A stretch of DNA of 64,000 nucleotides from Deinococcus sp. QL22 (GTDB lineage: Bacteria > Deinococcota > Deinococci > Deinococcales > Deinococcaceae), in the NCBI RefSeq assembly GCF_023370075.1, contig NZ_CP097149.1:868001-932000 (forward strand). Reading direction: 5' to 3'. Under the pieces are notes generated by a model. The model ran no database searches and was not told where the DNA came from. It saw nothing but the letters and a program-made list of their open reading frames with translations. The position numbers and the translations under genes were made by a program. Below are positions 27,436 through 38,789 of this stretch, one piece after another. Each line of letters opens with the position of its first letter. The first letter of the stretch is position 1.

Positions 27436-28833
27436 ATGATTGAGGTCGCCACCACCTGGCAGCAGGCTTGCACGGCTCTCGCAGGGGGCGATTACGACAC
27501 GGCATTCAACGTGCTGGACAGCGCCATGCGGGAAGCTGGAAAACTCGAACGGGCGCGGATCGCCCTGTATGTCGCCAGTGTCCATGCGCTGTACGGAGAT
27601 ACTTCGACCAATGAGGTGGCTCTGGCGCTGCGCGAAGCCCGCCTGCTGGACGCCGCCCTCCAGACCGACCCGCTGTATCTGGCACTGATGGCCGAACTGG
27701 ACGCCCGATTGCGTGAGGGCGAGGCCACGCCGCCCCCGGCTGGCGTGCGCGAGGCCGCCGACCCGTTGGCCCGTTTTCATGCCATGTGCGCCCTGGCCCT
27801 GGCCGAGAAGCCGCAGGAGGCGCTGGACATACACCTGCCCAGCACCGAACTGCCGGAGCATCTGCGCTGGCGGTTGCGCTCCTGGCAGGCCGACAGTCAG
27901 GAGCAACTGGGCCACACCACCGATGCCATTCACCTGTACGGCGAGGCCGCGCACCTGACGAGCGGTCTGAACCGCGCAATTATGTTGCAGGAGCAGGCCG
28001 CGCTGATGCTGACGGTGGGCCAGACGGCAGAAGCCACCATCGCCCTAGATCAGGCCCGCGCCCTGTACACCGGGCAGGAACCCGACGAGGGGCTGAATCT
28101 GGCGACGTGGTACTACCTGCGGGCGCAGGCCATGCTGAACCAGGAGCAGCCCGACGCCGCGCACGAGGCCATTCAGGAAGCCGCCCGGCTGGAGCGCGAA
28201 CACGGCGACCCCAGCTACGGCGTGGCGCTGGTGCGCGGCCAGATTCTGACCCATCTGGGCTTGCAGGAACAGGCCATCGCTGCTTTCGAGGAAGCCCTGA
28301 AACTGGCGACAGAAGCCGACAGGCCGTATGCCAACCACGAACTCGGCGTGGCCCTGCTGGATCTAGACCGACCGGTAGACGCCCGCGAGCGCCTGGAAGC
28401 CGTGCTGCAAGACCCGGAATACCCTTACCTACCCGAAGTGCTGGCAGATATGGCCGAATGCGATTACCGCCTGGGCCGCCTGCAAGAAGCGCAGCAGACC
28501 GCAGAACAGGCCTTGGCGCAGGGCGCAGTGGTTCCGGCCAGTCTGGTGCTGGGCAGCGTGGCGCTGGATTATTACCACCTCGACGACGCCTTGGAACACT
28601 ACGAGCGTGTGGTGCGGGAGGCCGCCCCTGATAGCCGCGATTGGGTCACGGGGCACCAGATGGCCGCCGACGTAATGGCCCAGCAGGGCTTCCTGAATCC
28701 GGCGGCAGCCTATGCCCACGCCCAGCAGGCCCTGGCGCACACGCCCGAAAGCGACGACTGGCACGTCACCCTGCGCGACCACCTGCGAAAAGCCGAGGCC
28801 CTCATGGGCAGTGGCGGACGCACCCTGAACTGA
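27436..28833 (+). CDS. Tetratricopeptide-repeat protein
   Basis: A 465-residue soluble protein made largely of TPR-like helix pairs. Examples are [54 protein letters not shown] segments, and [28 protein letters not shown]. There is no signal peptide or membrane helix, so it is cytosolic. At least eight helical pairs are visible across residues ~5-460. TPR arrays bind other proteins; no enzymatic domain is present and the partner is unknown. Neighbours (ftsH, a Vgb-like lipoprotein) do not fix a role. Confidence 0.85.
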   Translation: MIEVATTWQQACTALAGGDYDTAFNVLDSAMREAGKLERARIALYVASVHALYGDTSTNEVALALREARLLDAALQTDPLYLALMAELDARLREGEATPPPAGVREAADPLARFHAMCALALAEKPQEALDIHLPSTELPEHLRWRLRSWQADSQEQLGHTTDAIHLYGEAAHLTSGLNRAIMLQEQAALMLTVGQTAEATIALDQARALYTGQEPDEGLNLATWYYLRAQAMLNQEQPDAAHEAIQEAARLEREHGDPSYGVALVRGQILTHLGLQEQAIAAFEEALKLATEADRPYANHELGVALLDLDRPVDARERLEAVLQDPEYPYLPEVLADMAECDYRLGRLQEAQQTAEQALAQGAVVPASLVLGSVALDYYHLDDALEHYERVVREAAPDSRDWVTGHQMAADVMAQQGFLNPAAAYAHAQQALAHTPESDDWHVTLRDHLRKAEALMGSGGRTLN

Positions 28834-28956
28834 ACAGAGTGGGCCGCCGCCTGTGTGACATCAGAATTAGTGGCAAGCGGTTTAGTTCAAAAATATTTAT
28901 TCCTTTGAGTGAAGAATGTAAGGTGGAAGTCAGGGAACATAGTGTGAACTGCACCT

Positions 28957-30342
28957 ATGCGTCTTCCCCTCACGGTTGCCCGCCACCCCGGTTGCTCTGA
29001 AAGCCGACCTCGCCGGAAGCCCGCCGAGCGGTTTGCACCGCTGCTGGCCGCTGCCTTGTTGCTGGCGTCCTGCGGGGGGCCGACTGCGCCCGCTGTGCCG
29101 GGTGGACAGGGCGGAAGTACCCACACCGCGCCCGCCGTAGCCAGCCTCAAAGTGAGTGCAGATCAAGCGTTGGCACTGATTGGCAGCGCAGATGCACAGA
29201 CTTTGCTGCGGGTGTCTTCGGCAGGAACAGTGACGGTCACGGTAGACCGCGCCCCCGCCGGACTGACCGTGACGGCGGAATCTGCCCGGCCAGACGGCGC
29301 AGACACACTGATCCCGCTGCGAGTACAGGGACGGCCTAGCACCACAGGAACCCAAAGCATCACCGTTACCGTGACCTCTGCGGGCAAAAGCGCCACGCTG
29401 ACGCTGCCCGTGCTGACCTTCGCGGTACATCCGATTGTGGTGGGTGCGGGCAGTCCATACGAGGCCAGCGGCATGAAATTCGAGGCGGGCGGAACCGTGT
29501 TGCTGCGTGCTCCAGTCAGCGCAAACGAGGAGAGCCGTCATCATCTGCTGCGCTTCGATCCGGACCAGAACAGCTTTACTTTGCTGGGCTTTGGCCTGGG
29601 CGGTTTTGAAACGATTACCAGCCATGCCGTTGCCCCGGATGGACGCGTGTGGGTCACGGTTCGGAGTGCACTGAGTGACGGCAGCGTGCTGATTTCGCGG
29701 GACAGTGCGGGCCAGATCAAACGGCATGCTGTGGGGGCCACCGCCGACACCATCAACGGTGCCACGCCCACCGCAGACCGGGTGTGGTTTACCCAGTACA
29801 CCCGTGACCGCGTGGCCGCCCTGAATCCGGCCAGCGGCGAGGTCACGTCCTATGCCGTAGAAGAGAACGCCGAAGACTTGACTTTGGGCGCGAATGGGCA
29901 CCTGTACTACACCCGCTTTTATGCCGACCCCGCCATCATCGGGCTTGATCCGGCCACCGGCAAGACCACCGCGTACAGGGTGGGCATTCCCGGCAAAAGC
30001 CTGCCCGACGCCCTGACCGCCGCCCCCGACGGCACGCTGTGGTTTATAGAAGTCCGCACGGGCACGGTGTGGAACCTGAACCCAGCTACAGGCCAGCAAA
30101 GTCAGTTGGCCCTGCCCGCTGGCGCACGCCCAACTGAACTGGCGGTGGCCCCAGACGGCACGCTATGGGTGGGCGACTCCACACAGGCCCGCCTCTACCG
30201 CGCCCAGAGCGGCGGCACCAGCACACTGACCGTACCCGTGCTGACCCAGAACGGCAAAGCGGCTGGCCCACACGCCCTAGCAGCAGGCCCGGACAGACGC
30301 GTGTGGTATGAGGCGGCGGGGCAATTGGTGAGGCTGGATTAG
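28957..30342 (+). CDS. Lipoprotein with Vgb-like (streptogramin lyase-type) beta-propeller
   Basis: A 461-residue exported lipoprotein. A basic N-terminus is followed by a hydrophobic stretch and the lipobox LLASC (Cys ~39), then a Gly/Thr-rich linker. Residues ~60-155 look like an Ig-like/cell-surface domain rich in VTVTV strands. Residues ~165-460 carry blade motifs of the virginiamycin B lyase/NHL-type propeller (SHAVAPDGRVWVTV, ADRVWFTQYTRDRVAALNPASG, TAAPDGTLWFIEV, AVAPDGTLWVGD). Catalytic His/Glu equivalents are not certain, so the call is a propeller-fold surface protein rather than an antibiotic lyase. Confidence 0.82.
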   Translation: MRLPLTVARHPGCSESRPRRKPAERFAPLLAAALLLASCGGPTAPAVPGGQGGSTHTAPAVASLKVSADQALALIGSADAQTLLRVSSAGTVTVTVDRAPAGLTVTAESARPDGADTLIPLRVQGRPSTTGTQSITVTVTSAGKSATLTLPVLTFAVHPIVVGAGSPYEASGMKFEAGGTVLLRAPVSANEESRHHLLRFDPDQNSFTLLGFGLGGFETITSHAVAPDGRVWVTVRSALSDGSVLISRDSAGQIKRHAVGATADTINGATPTADRVWFTQYTRDRVAALNPASGEVTSYAVEENAEDLTLGANGHLYYTRFYADPAIIGLDPATGKTTAYRVGIPGKSLPDALTAAPDGTLWFIEVRTGTVWNLNPATGQQSQLALPAGARPTELAVAPDGTLWVGDSTQARLYRAQSGGTSTLTVPVLTQNGKAAGPHALAAGPDRRVWYEAAGQLVRLD

Positions 30343-30385
30343 GCGGGACAAAGAGTGCAGAAGTACTCATCACATTCCAGACAAC

Positions 30386-30418
30386 AAAAAGCGCCCCCAG
30401 TCCAAATTGGATGGGGGC
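30386..30418 (-). terminator. Intrinsic terminator of the ferritin-like gene
   Basis: GCCCCCA (30393-30399) pairs with TGGGGGC (30412-30418), continued by TCCA/TGGA after a one-base bulge. The minus strand then reads GCTTTTTG. It lies 20 bases past the stop of the ferritin-like gene, between convergent genes. Confidence 0.85.
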
Positions 30419-30437
30419 ACTTGCTCTGAGGCCGGGT

Positions 30438-31409
30438 TTACAGGGCGAGAATGGCGCTGTAGTTGCCGCTGAGGCCGTTGGGGAAGAAGCTGAAGGTTTC
30501 GTTCTTGGCGTCAGCGTTGAGCTGCACGATGTTCGCCACCTGACGGGGCGTGCGGCTATAAGCGATACCGTTCACATCGGTCGGCACGATGTTAGCCGCC
30601 GTGGTGGACACGAAGTCGGGGTTGCCCACGCCGCCCACGATGCCCTGATCGCGGTCGTCGGCGCCGTCCACACTGTCGCGGAGGTTGCTGATCGCCTGCA
30701 CGATCTGGGCGACGGTCAGGCCAGCGGTGAGCGTGGCGTCGCTGACCGCCCTCTGCTGGTACAAAAGGGTGCGGATCGTGCCGGCGTGGTAGGCCTCGAC
30801 GGCCAGGATGCCAGCGGCATTCTCCAGGTTGCCGGCAGGCTTGTCGTCAACCAGCAGACGGGCAGCGCCCTTGTAGGCGGTCACGCCCACGTCCTCGAAG
30901 ACGAACGCCCCGTGCAGGAAGTACAGCGGGTTAGCGTAGGGGTTGAATCCCTTGAGCTTGCCGCCACTGGCCAGATCGGCGGCAGTGCTGAACGAGGTGG
31001 AGAGGTTGAGCTGGGGCTGCGAGACAGCAGCAGCGCCCAGGACAGCGCGGATAACCTTGACGTGCGCCAGTTCGTCCTGGGCAATTTCCTGGACGATAGC
31101 AAGGGTGTCGCCCGTCAGCCCAGGCATGACCGTGTTGCCGGTCATTCCGGCGGGCAGGGTGACCTTGCTTGCGTCGCCGCCTGCCGTAGTCAGCTCACTC
31201 AAGCGGCCCACGGCAGCGAGGTAGAACGCCGCTTCCAGGTACTCAAGGTTCAGCGCGAAGTTGAAGATGGTGGCGTCGAGGTTGGCCTTGACGGGGGGGG
31301 CGGCGATCACGGGGGCGCATCCGGCGATCAGTGCGCCTGCTCCCATCAGGCCAGCGGCTCCGAGGAATTGACGGCGGCTGTTGGCGGGCTTAGTGGTGTC
31401 GTTGCTCAT
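30438..31409 (-). CDS. Tat-exported ferritin-like (PCC13-62-type desiccation-related) lipoprotein
   Basis: A 323-residue protein with the twin-arginine signal NSRRQFLGAAG and a lipobox-like LIAGC (Cys ~31), so it is exported folded and probably lipid-anchored. The mature part is a ferritin-2/PCC13-62 helical bundle: NLEYLEAAFYLAAVG and EIAQDELAHVKVIRAVLG hold the ExxH-type metal residues, with VEAYHAGTIRTLLYQ as a later His-containing helix. Such proteins are linked to desiccation in plants and bacteria; biochemical activity is not established. The start ATG at 31409 has CGGAGGA upstream; a longer frame is rejected. It has its own terminator. Confidence 0.88.
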   Translation of the reverse strand: MSNDTTKPANSRRQFLGAAGLMGAGALIAGCAPVIAAPPVKANLDATIFNFALNLEYLEAAFYLAAVGRLSELTTAGGDASKVTLPAGMTGNTVMPGLTGDTLAIVQEIAQDELAHVKVIRAVLGAAAVSQPQLNLSTSFSTAADLASGGKLKGFNPYANPLYFLHGAFVFEDVGVTAYKGAARLLVDDKPAGNLENAAGILAVEAYHAGTIRTLLYQQRAVSDATLTAGLTVAQIVQAISNLRDSVDGADDRDQGIVGGVGNPDFVSTTAANIVPTDVNGIAYSRTPRQVANIVQLNADAKNETFSFFPNGLSGNYSAILAL

Positions 31410-31772
31410 GGTGAATCCTCCGGGCACAGAAAAATGAATGGGGGCAAGGGCGGGGCAGCAGGCGCAGGCAGCCAAAGGACGGGGCAACCCGCAAACAGCA
31501 GCGGTCTCGATCTGGTGAAGCGTCCCTTTGACTTGCTTGTATGCCGATGCACGGAGATTGGATCACTGGCCCAGAGTGTATTAACAGGGCATGAAGTTGT
31601 AGATAAATTCACTCCTTGGAAGTTCGACGAAGACTTTCTGTGTTGGATGACTTAGAGACGAAGCGCAATCGCTTGAGGTTGGCCTTTGGGGGAATGAAAA
31701 AGGGAAGCAAGGCTAGTGCCCCGCTTCCCCTCTGATCCGAATTGTCTTGATTAGGTTGTTGCCTGTTGAACC
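31410..31772. other. Intergenic region upstream of the ferritin-like gene (~360 bp)
   Basis: It contains the mdh terminator (31697-31730) at its right and the leader of the ferritin-like gene at its left. TTAATACACT on the minus strand (TACACT at ~31577-31582) is the best -10 candidate, about 170 bases before the ATG, implying a long 5' untranslated region. The stretch is rather AT-rich at 31555-31650. I see no gene or RNA element. Confidence 0.45.
31697..31730 (-). terminator. Intrinsic terminator of mdh
   Basis: GGGAAGC and GCTTCCC arms (31702-31708 and 31723-31729) with a 14-base loop are followed on the minus strand by TTTTTC. It lies ~40 bases beyond the mdh stop. Confidence 0.8.
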
Positions 31773-32765
<993 letters not shown>

Positions 32766-32898
32766 GGGTAAATCCTCCTGAAAGATTGAAGTCTGACCAA
32801 CAATAACGCGGCGGGTGTCGGTTGTGGGCCAGAGGGTGTGGGTTGTCAGAAAAACTCAAGGTCAAGCTGCTCTCCCACATCCCGCGTCGCGCCGCCCG

Positions 32899-35174
32899 CT
32901 AGGGCAAGGGCCAGCGCACCGTGCCCTGCGTATCCGTGCGCCACACCTTTGCCCCACCGCCTCAATTCGGGCCAGCACCGCCGGATGAGGATGGCCGTAG
33001 GTGTTACGCCCCACGCTGATCAGCACGTCTTTGGGGCGGGTTTGGGCCAGTACCGCCTCTCCGCTGGAAAAGCGGCTGCCGTGGTGCGCGGCCTTCAGCA
33101 AGTCCAGTTTGCCCGCTCCGATCAGGGCTTCGGCGGGGTCAGCCAGGTCACCCAAAAGAGCGGTGCGCCAACCCTGAGACTCCAGCGTGACCGCCACAGA
33201 ATTGTCGTTGTCCTCGGTACTCCAGACCTTACCCACCGGCCACAGCACGTTCAGGGTCAGACCCGACACTTTCAGTTGGTCGCCGCGCCGGACTTCGCGT
33301 ACCGGCACGCGGCGTTCGCGGGCAGTCAGCAGCACCGTCGTCAGCATGGGGTCATCGGTTTTGAGGTGGCCCACCCACAGTTCCCCCACAGGCAGGCCGC
33401 GCAGCACGCCGGAAATGCCCTCGATGTGGTCGGTGTCGGCGTGAGTGGCGATGACCAGATCCAGCTTCCGCACGCCCAGCGCACGCAACGCCGGGACCAC
33501 CGTGCGCTCTCCCACGTCGTAGTCGGAATTGACGCTGCCGCCTGAATCCACCAACGCCGTGAATCCAGGCAGACGAATCAGGGTGGAATCCCCTTGGCAG
33601 ACCCAAAAACACGAGTTCGCGGGGTGGATTCAGGCGCGGCGGCAACGCGGTGAGCACCATGCAGGCCAGCACCGTGCCCAGTGCGGTAGGCGCACGGATT
33701 CGGCCCCTCAGCCACAGCGCGCCCGCCCCTGCCGCCAGTGCGTAAGCCACGTATCTGGCGGCGCTGACCGTGCCCCAACTCAGCACCGGGGCGCGGCCAA
33801 AGGTTTCAGCAATCAGGAGCAGCATGTTGGCAAAAATAGACACCAGCCAGTTGACAAGAAACGCGGCTGGGCCGAGCAATCCCGCCAGAAAACCCAGCGG
33901 CACCAGCACCACCATGACCGCCACTGCCAGCAGGTTGGCAGGCAGGCCCACCAGCGGAATTTGCCCAAAGGTACTGGCAATGATGGGGAGCGTACCCAGT
34001 TCGGCCAGCACGGTAGCGACAAGTGCCAGCCGTACCCATCTGGGCCATTTGGGAGGCAACAATTCAGCCACTTTGCCCGACAGCAGCAGGGCCAGCACCG
34101 CCAGGAACGACAACTGAAAGCCCACATCCAGCAGCCACATGGGAAAAGGCAGCAGGCAGGCCAGCGCCGCGAATGCCGTGATGCCCAGCCCGTCGGGTTT
34201 GCCGCGCCCCACCGCAGCCCGATCATGACCGCGAAGCCCATGATGACGGCCCGCGTGATGCTAGGCGAAAACCCCACCAACTGCACCAGATACGGCACCA
34301 GCAACAGCGCGGGGCAAGGTAGCGCCACAGGTTCGGCACACCCGCCCGCGTGAGGAGCCAGATCAACACGCCCGTAATCAGGGCGACATTCTGGCCCGAT
34401 AAAGCCATCAGGTGCGCCAGCCCAGCGCGGTTAAAGGCGTCTCGGACACCGTAGCCTTCCGCAAACTTCTCCTGCCCGATGTCGTTGCGGTCTCCGAGTT
34501 CTATGGCCTGCATCAGCGCCGCTTCGCGTTGGCCGAGGCCCGTGATCAGGCCGCGCCGGAACCACCCGCGCAGACCGTTTTCGGGGGTGCTGGAGCGCAC
34601 GCGGGCCGCCACCAGAATGGCCGTCGGCGTGGGCAAAAACAGCCCGCCCTGCGAGCGCAGCCACGCCGCCTGATCGAATCCGCCGGGAATGCGCCGCCCA
34701 TCGGGACGCACCAGTCGCCCGCTGAGCGTGACGCGGCCTGTGGGAATGCCGGGTTTGGGGGCCACCGCCAGCCGCGCACGGGGGTCGTGCAGGGTCAGGA
34801 ATTGGCCGTCCCAGTCGTCGGTCAGCGTGACATGTGCGCCGATCCAGGGGGTCATGGGGTCGGGTTGGGCCGCCTGCAAGCGCACCGAGCCGAAGCCTGC
34901 CACGCCGCCCAGCAACGCTCCCGCCAGCAACAGTGGGCGAGCATCTGACCATGCCAAGAGCAACCCAGCCAACACCGCCCCAGCCGATGCCCAGCCCCAG
35001 CAGAATGCCGCCCATCACACCCAGCACGGCAGGAACCGTCCACGCCAAGCGCCCACCGTTGGGGGCAGTGGGAAATTTGGGCACAGCACGGGGTTGAGGA
35101 CGCCGGGGAGCAAAAACTCCTTTCTCGGCATGGCGTCCGGTCACCACCTCGTGCGGTTGAAGGGGAACAGCCAT
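32899..35174 (-). pseudogene. comEC: comEC: DNA-uptake channel protein, multiply frameshifted
   Basis: All parts of a ComEC/Rec2 protein are present but in different frames. These are an N-terminal helix block from the ATG at 35174 ([15 protein letters not shown]), the DUF4131-like beta domain ([15 protein letters not shown]), the competence core ([21 protein letters not shown], then [24 protein letters not shown]), membrane helices, and the C-terminal MBL domain ([25 protein letters not shown]). Frame changes lie near 34975-34985, 34311-34314, 34207-34210, 33585-33612 and 32952-32955. Three of them are explained by one missing base in a run of four G or C. The true end would be [12 protein letters not shown]...PLP stop at 32899. 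It follows intact comEA by 40 bases. In this state no full-length channel can be made, unless the sequence is in error. Confidence 0.88.
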
Positions 35175-35214
35175 CAGCGCTCAGCTACCAGAGAGCCCGT
35201 CAACCCAGCACCCG

Positions 35215-35625
35215 TCAAAACGAGACCAGCGGCGTGAGGGCTTTCAAGGTGCTTTCGCCTACGCCTTTTATGGCGTCCAGATCAGCAATAGAGCGCAGTG
35301 GGCGGGCCGCAATGATCAGGGCGGCCATGCTCGGCCCCACTTTGGGCAGGGCTTCCAGTTGCTCGGAGGAGGCGGTGTTCAGATTCAGGCGGCCCGAAAT
35401 CAGGGGCTGCACGCTGGCGGTGCGGGGATAAACCGGTGGCTCGGCACTCGGCGCGGCAGCAACCAGAGGCAGAACCTGGCGCGTGATGGTGGGCACTCGC
35501 GGCGATGGAAACAGCGCTGGCCCCAGCGTCAGCCCGCCGAGGAGCAGCACACCCGCTGCCAACGCCAGGGCCCATTTCCGTTCCGAATCTGCCGCTTGCC
35601 ACAGGGTGCCTATCCAGCTATTCAC
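35215..35625 (-). CDS. comEA: Competence protein ComEA (helix-hairpin-helix DNA receptor)
   Basis: A 136-residue protein: a short cytoplasmic N-terminus, one transmembrane helix (ALALAAGVLLLGGLTLG, ~18-35), a Pro-rich linker, then a C-terminal HhH2 domain (residues ~78-136: RLNLNTASSEQLEALPKVG, IAARPLRSIADLDAIKGVG). ComEA binds incoming double-stranded DNA outside the membrane and passes it to ComEC. The gene is intact although the following comEC is broken, which argues that comEC damage is recent or artefactual. Confidence 0.92.
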   Translation of the reverse strand: MNSWIGTLWQAADSERKWALALAAGVLLLGGLTLGPALFPSPRVPTITRQVLPLVAAAPSAEPPVYPRTASVQPLISGRLNLNTASSEQLEALPKVGPSMAALIIAARPLRSIADLDAIKGVGESTLKALTPLVSF

Positions 35626-35681
35626 AGGAGCAATCTACCGTAAGCAACCGGGTGGTCACACCGCTTGCCCCGGCGGGCCGC

Positions 35682-35687
35682 TACACT
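35682..35687 (+). promoter_or_regulatory. -10 box (TACACT) for a leaderless transcript
   Basis: TACACT ends six bases before the ATG of the zinc-ribbon protein gene, within the 68-base divergent spacer from comEA. Confidence 0.55.
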
Positions 35688-35693
35688 CCGGCC

Positions 35694-36542
35694 ATGCGTT
35701 TTCCCGCCGTGTGCCCCCATTGCCAGCGTGAAGTGCAGGTGGAATTTACCGACAGCGCCGTGCATGACGTGACCTGCCCGCACTGCGCCAACCGCTTTTG
35801 CGTGTTCGTTCGCAAGCAGAAGTTTGAAGTGCTGTTTGATCTGGGCACCCGCGCCCTGATGGACGGCTACGCCCGTGAAGCGGTGGCCAGCTTTGCCGCC
35901 GCACTGGAACGCTTTTTTGAATTCTATGTGCGCTCGTTTGCCCTGGAACGCGCTGCGCTGCAGGGCCAGACCGACTTTGACGGCGCGGCGGGCATTCTGG
36001 AATCCACCTGGCGGCATGTGTCTAGCCAGTCCGAGCGGCAGGTGGGCATGATGGCGCTGGCCTACCTGCTGCGTGAGGGCCGCGAACCGGACTTCCTGAC
36101 CACCAAAGCCCTCGGCGCAGACTTCCGCAACCGGGTAATTCATAGGGGGTATTTGCCCCGCCGCGAGGAAGTGGACACCTACGCCGCCCGCGTGTTTGCG
36201 CTGATAGACCGCTTGTTGGGCGAGCTGGGCACAGGCGCAGCCCACGCCGAACTTGCACAGGAACGCCTCTTTGCCGCCCACCTTGCAGGCCTACCCGATG
36301 GCACCACCGCCATTTTTGAAGAGCATCCCGGCATGTTCCGCGCCCGCCGCTTTGCCGGAGCTGGAGGAGAAAAACTGGGCGTCAAGAATCTGCCCGGACA
36401 GTCTGCACGGGCCTCAGCCCCTACCCCATCAAGTTCAGCGCAGTCCAGTCCAGTCAAGGCCGCCGCGCCCATGAACGACGCGCAGGCGTTTCAGAAGGCG
36501 TTGAAGGAACGGGGGCCGCTGCTGAAGGGGCTGCGGAAGTAG
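35694..36542 (+). CDS. Hypothetical protein with N-terminal zinc ribbon
   Basis: A 282-residue protein. The N-terminus has two CPxC knuckles (AVCPHCQREVQVEF and VTCPHCANRFCVF), a probable zinc ribbon. An all-alpha region follows (residues ~45-190) with FAAALERFFEFYVRSFALERAAL and DFRNRVIHRGYLPRREEVDTYAARVFALIDRLLGEL. The last part resembles HEPN-like or abortive-infection-type helical domains, with an RNxxxH-like spacing in FRNRVIHRG. The C-terminal ~60 residues are disordered, ending in a basic helix. The HEPN idea is a lead only. Not in an operon; terminator follows. Confidence 0.72.
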   Translation: MRFPAVCPHCQREVQVEFTDSAVHDVTCPHCANRFCVFVRKQKFEVLFDLGTRALMDGYAREAVASFAAALERFFEFYVRSFALERAALQGQTDFDGAAGILESTWRHVSSQSERQVGMMALAYLLREGREPDFLTTKALGADFRNRVIHRGYLPRREEVDTYAARVFALIDRLLGELGTGAAHAELAQERLFAAHLAGLPDGTTAIFEEHPGMFRARRFAGAGGEKLGVKNLPGQSARASAPTPSSSAQSSPVKAAAPMNDAQAFQKALKERGPLLKGLRK

Positions 36543-36585
36543 AAGACTCGTTCGGCTCTTGAAGTACAGGGCCAAACGAGTCTTT
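36543..36585. terminator. Hairpin between convergent genes
   Basis: AAGACTCGTT (36543-36552) pairs with AACGAGTCTT (36575-36584), extended by GGC/GCC across one mismatch. On the plus strand TTTCTCTCC follows. It is placed to end the zinc-ribbon gene and, less strongly, mltG from the other side. Confidence 0.75.
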
Positions 36586-36621
36586 CTCTCCAATTCTATT
36601 TTTCATCCGATCTGAAAGCGT

Positions 36622-37640
<1,019 letters not shown>

Positions 37641-37644
<4 letters not shown>

Positions 37645-38672
37645 GGCGTCACCGCCGCAGGAGCTGCAGACACAGCCACCGGAGCGAGAATGCCCACCGA
37701 GGCCAGCCGCGCCCTGAGTTCGGCGTCGGCGGGCGGCCTCGCCCCAAAGCGCGACACCACCCAGCCGCCCACCTGCGCCCCAAGTTCGGCGGCCCGCACC
37801 GCGTCACCGTGTGCCAGCCATCCGGCCAGGAATGCGCCGCCAAAGCTGTCGCCCGCGCCGGTGGCGTCCAGCAGATGATCGCGGGTGGCGGCCACGCGGG
37901 TTCGGGGCTGGGTGGGGCCGTCCAGCAGCGCGCCTTCTTCATCCAATTTCACCACCACCAGCGCATTCGGGTAGCGGTGTCTGAGCCAAGCTATCGCCCG
38001 TTCGGGGTCGCTCTCGTGGCTCATGGCGCGGGCCTCGTCGTCGTTGGGGAAAATGATGTCGAAGGGAATGTTGTCCACGATTTCCAGAAAGTTCTCGCGG
38101 CCCATCTGCTGAATCATCTGAAAGCTGCCGGGGTCGAGGCTCAGCGTGGCTCCGGCGGCTTTTGCCAATCGCGCCGCCTCTAAAGCCGCTGCACGCGGCG
38201 GATCGCGGAACAGGCTCCAGGCGGTCAGGTGCAGGTGACCCGCCCCGGTCAGCACATCGCGGGGCAGTTCTTCCGGCAACAGTTCCCAGTCTGCCCCCTG
38301 CCCGGTCAGCATGGCCCGCTGGCCGCGCTGGTCGATCAGGGCCAAAATAACGCCGGTGCGGTGGTGGCTGCTGAGGGTCAGTTCGGCCTGCACACCCTCG
38401 GCTTCAAGGTCGGCGGTCGCCAGTTCTCCAAACCGGTCGCGGCCAATTTTGCCCACGAACGTGCTGGGATATCCGGCCCGCCGAGCCCACACTGCCACAT
38501 TCGCCGCGCTGCCGCCGCCGAGCAGTTCCATGCGGCCCGTGGTGTCGCCGCCCGGCTGCAAGATGGTGTCGGGTTTGGCCAGCACATCCCAAGCGAGGTC
38601 GCCCAGGGAAACGAGGGGGCCGCGCCCAGTGGCAAGCAGACCGGGCGCAGAGGAGGAAGAAGAGTGCGTCAT
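37641..38672 (-). CDS. PfkB/ribokinase-family carbohydrate kinase
   Basis: A 343-residue kinase. Signature 1 is [20 protein letters not shown]. Signature 2, with the catalytic Asp and anion hole, is [22 protein letters not shown] near residue 270. The nucleotide site is PNDDEARAM...[12 protein letters not shown]. It phosphorylates a sugar or nucleoside; substrate unknown (ribose, fructose, 2-keto-3-deoxygluconate, adenosine are possible). The start ATG at 38672 was preferred to longer in-frame starts. It is the first gene of an operon with mltG (ATGA overlap), an unusual pairing with no evident metabolic link. Confidence 0.88.
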
Positions 38673-38789
38673 GAATGCGGGAAGCATACCGTGTAGAAGC
38701 CGTGATGCTGCGTTCTGAGCCTTCATCGGTGAGTCAGTACAGAGGGCGCCGCCCCGCAAAAAACTGACCCACTGTGCCATTCTGACGCC

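Noticed and set aside
33529..34353. Plus-strand 274-codon open frame opposite comEC
   Set aside because: Composition (Gln/His/Arg-rich) is that of an antisense shadow; the minus strand carries the ComEC motifs even though the frame is broken.
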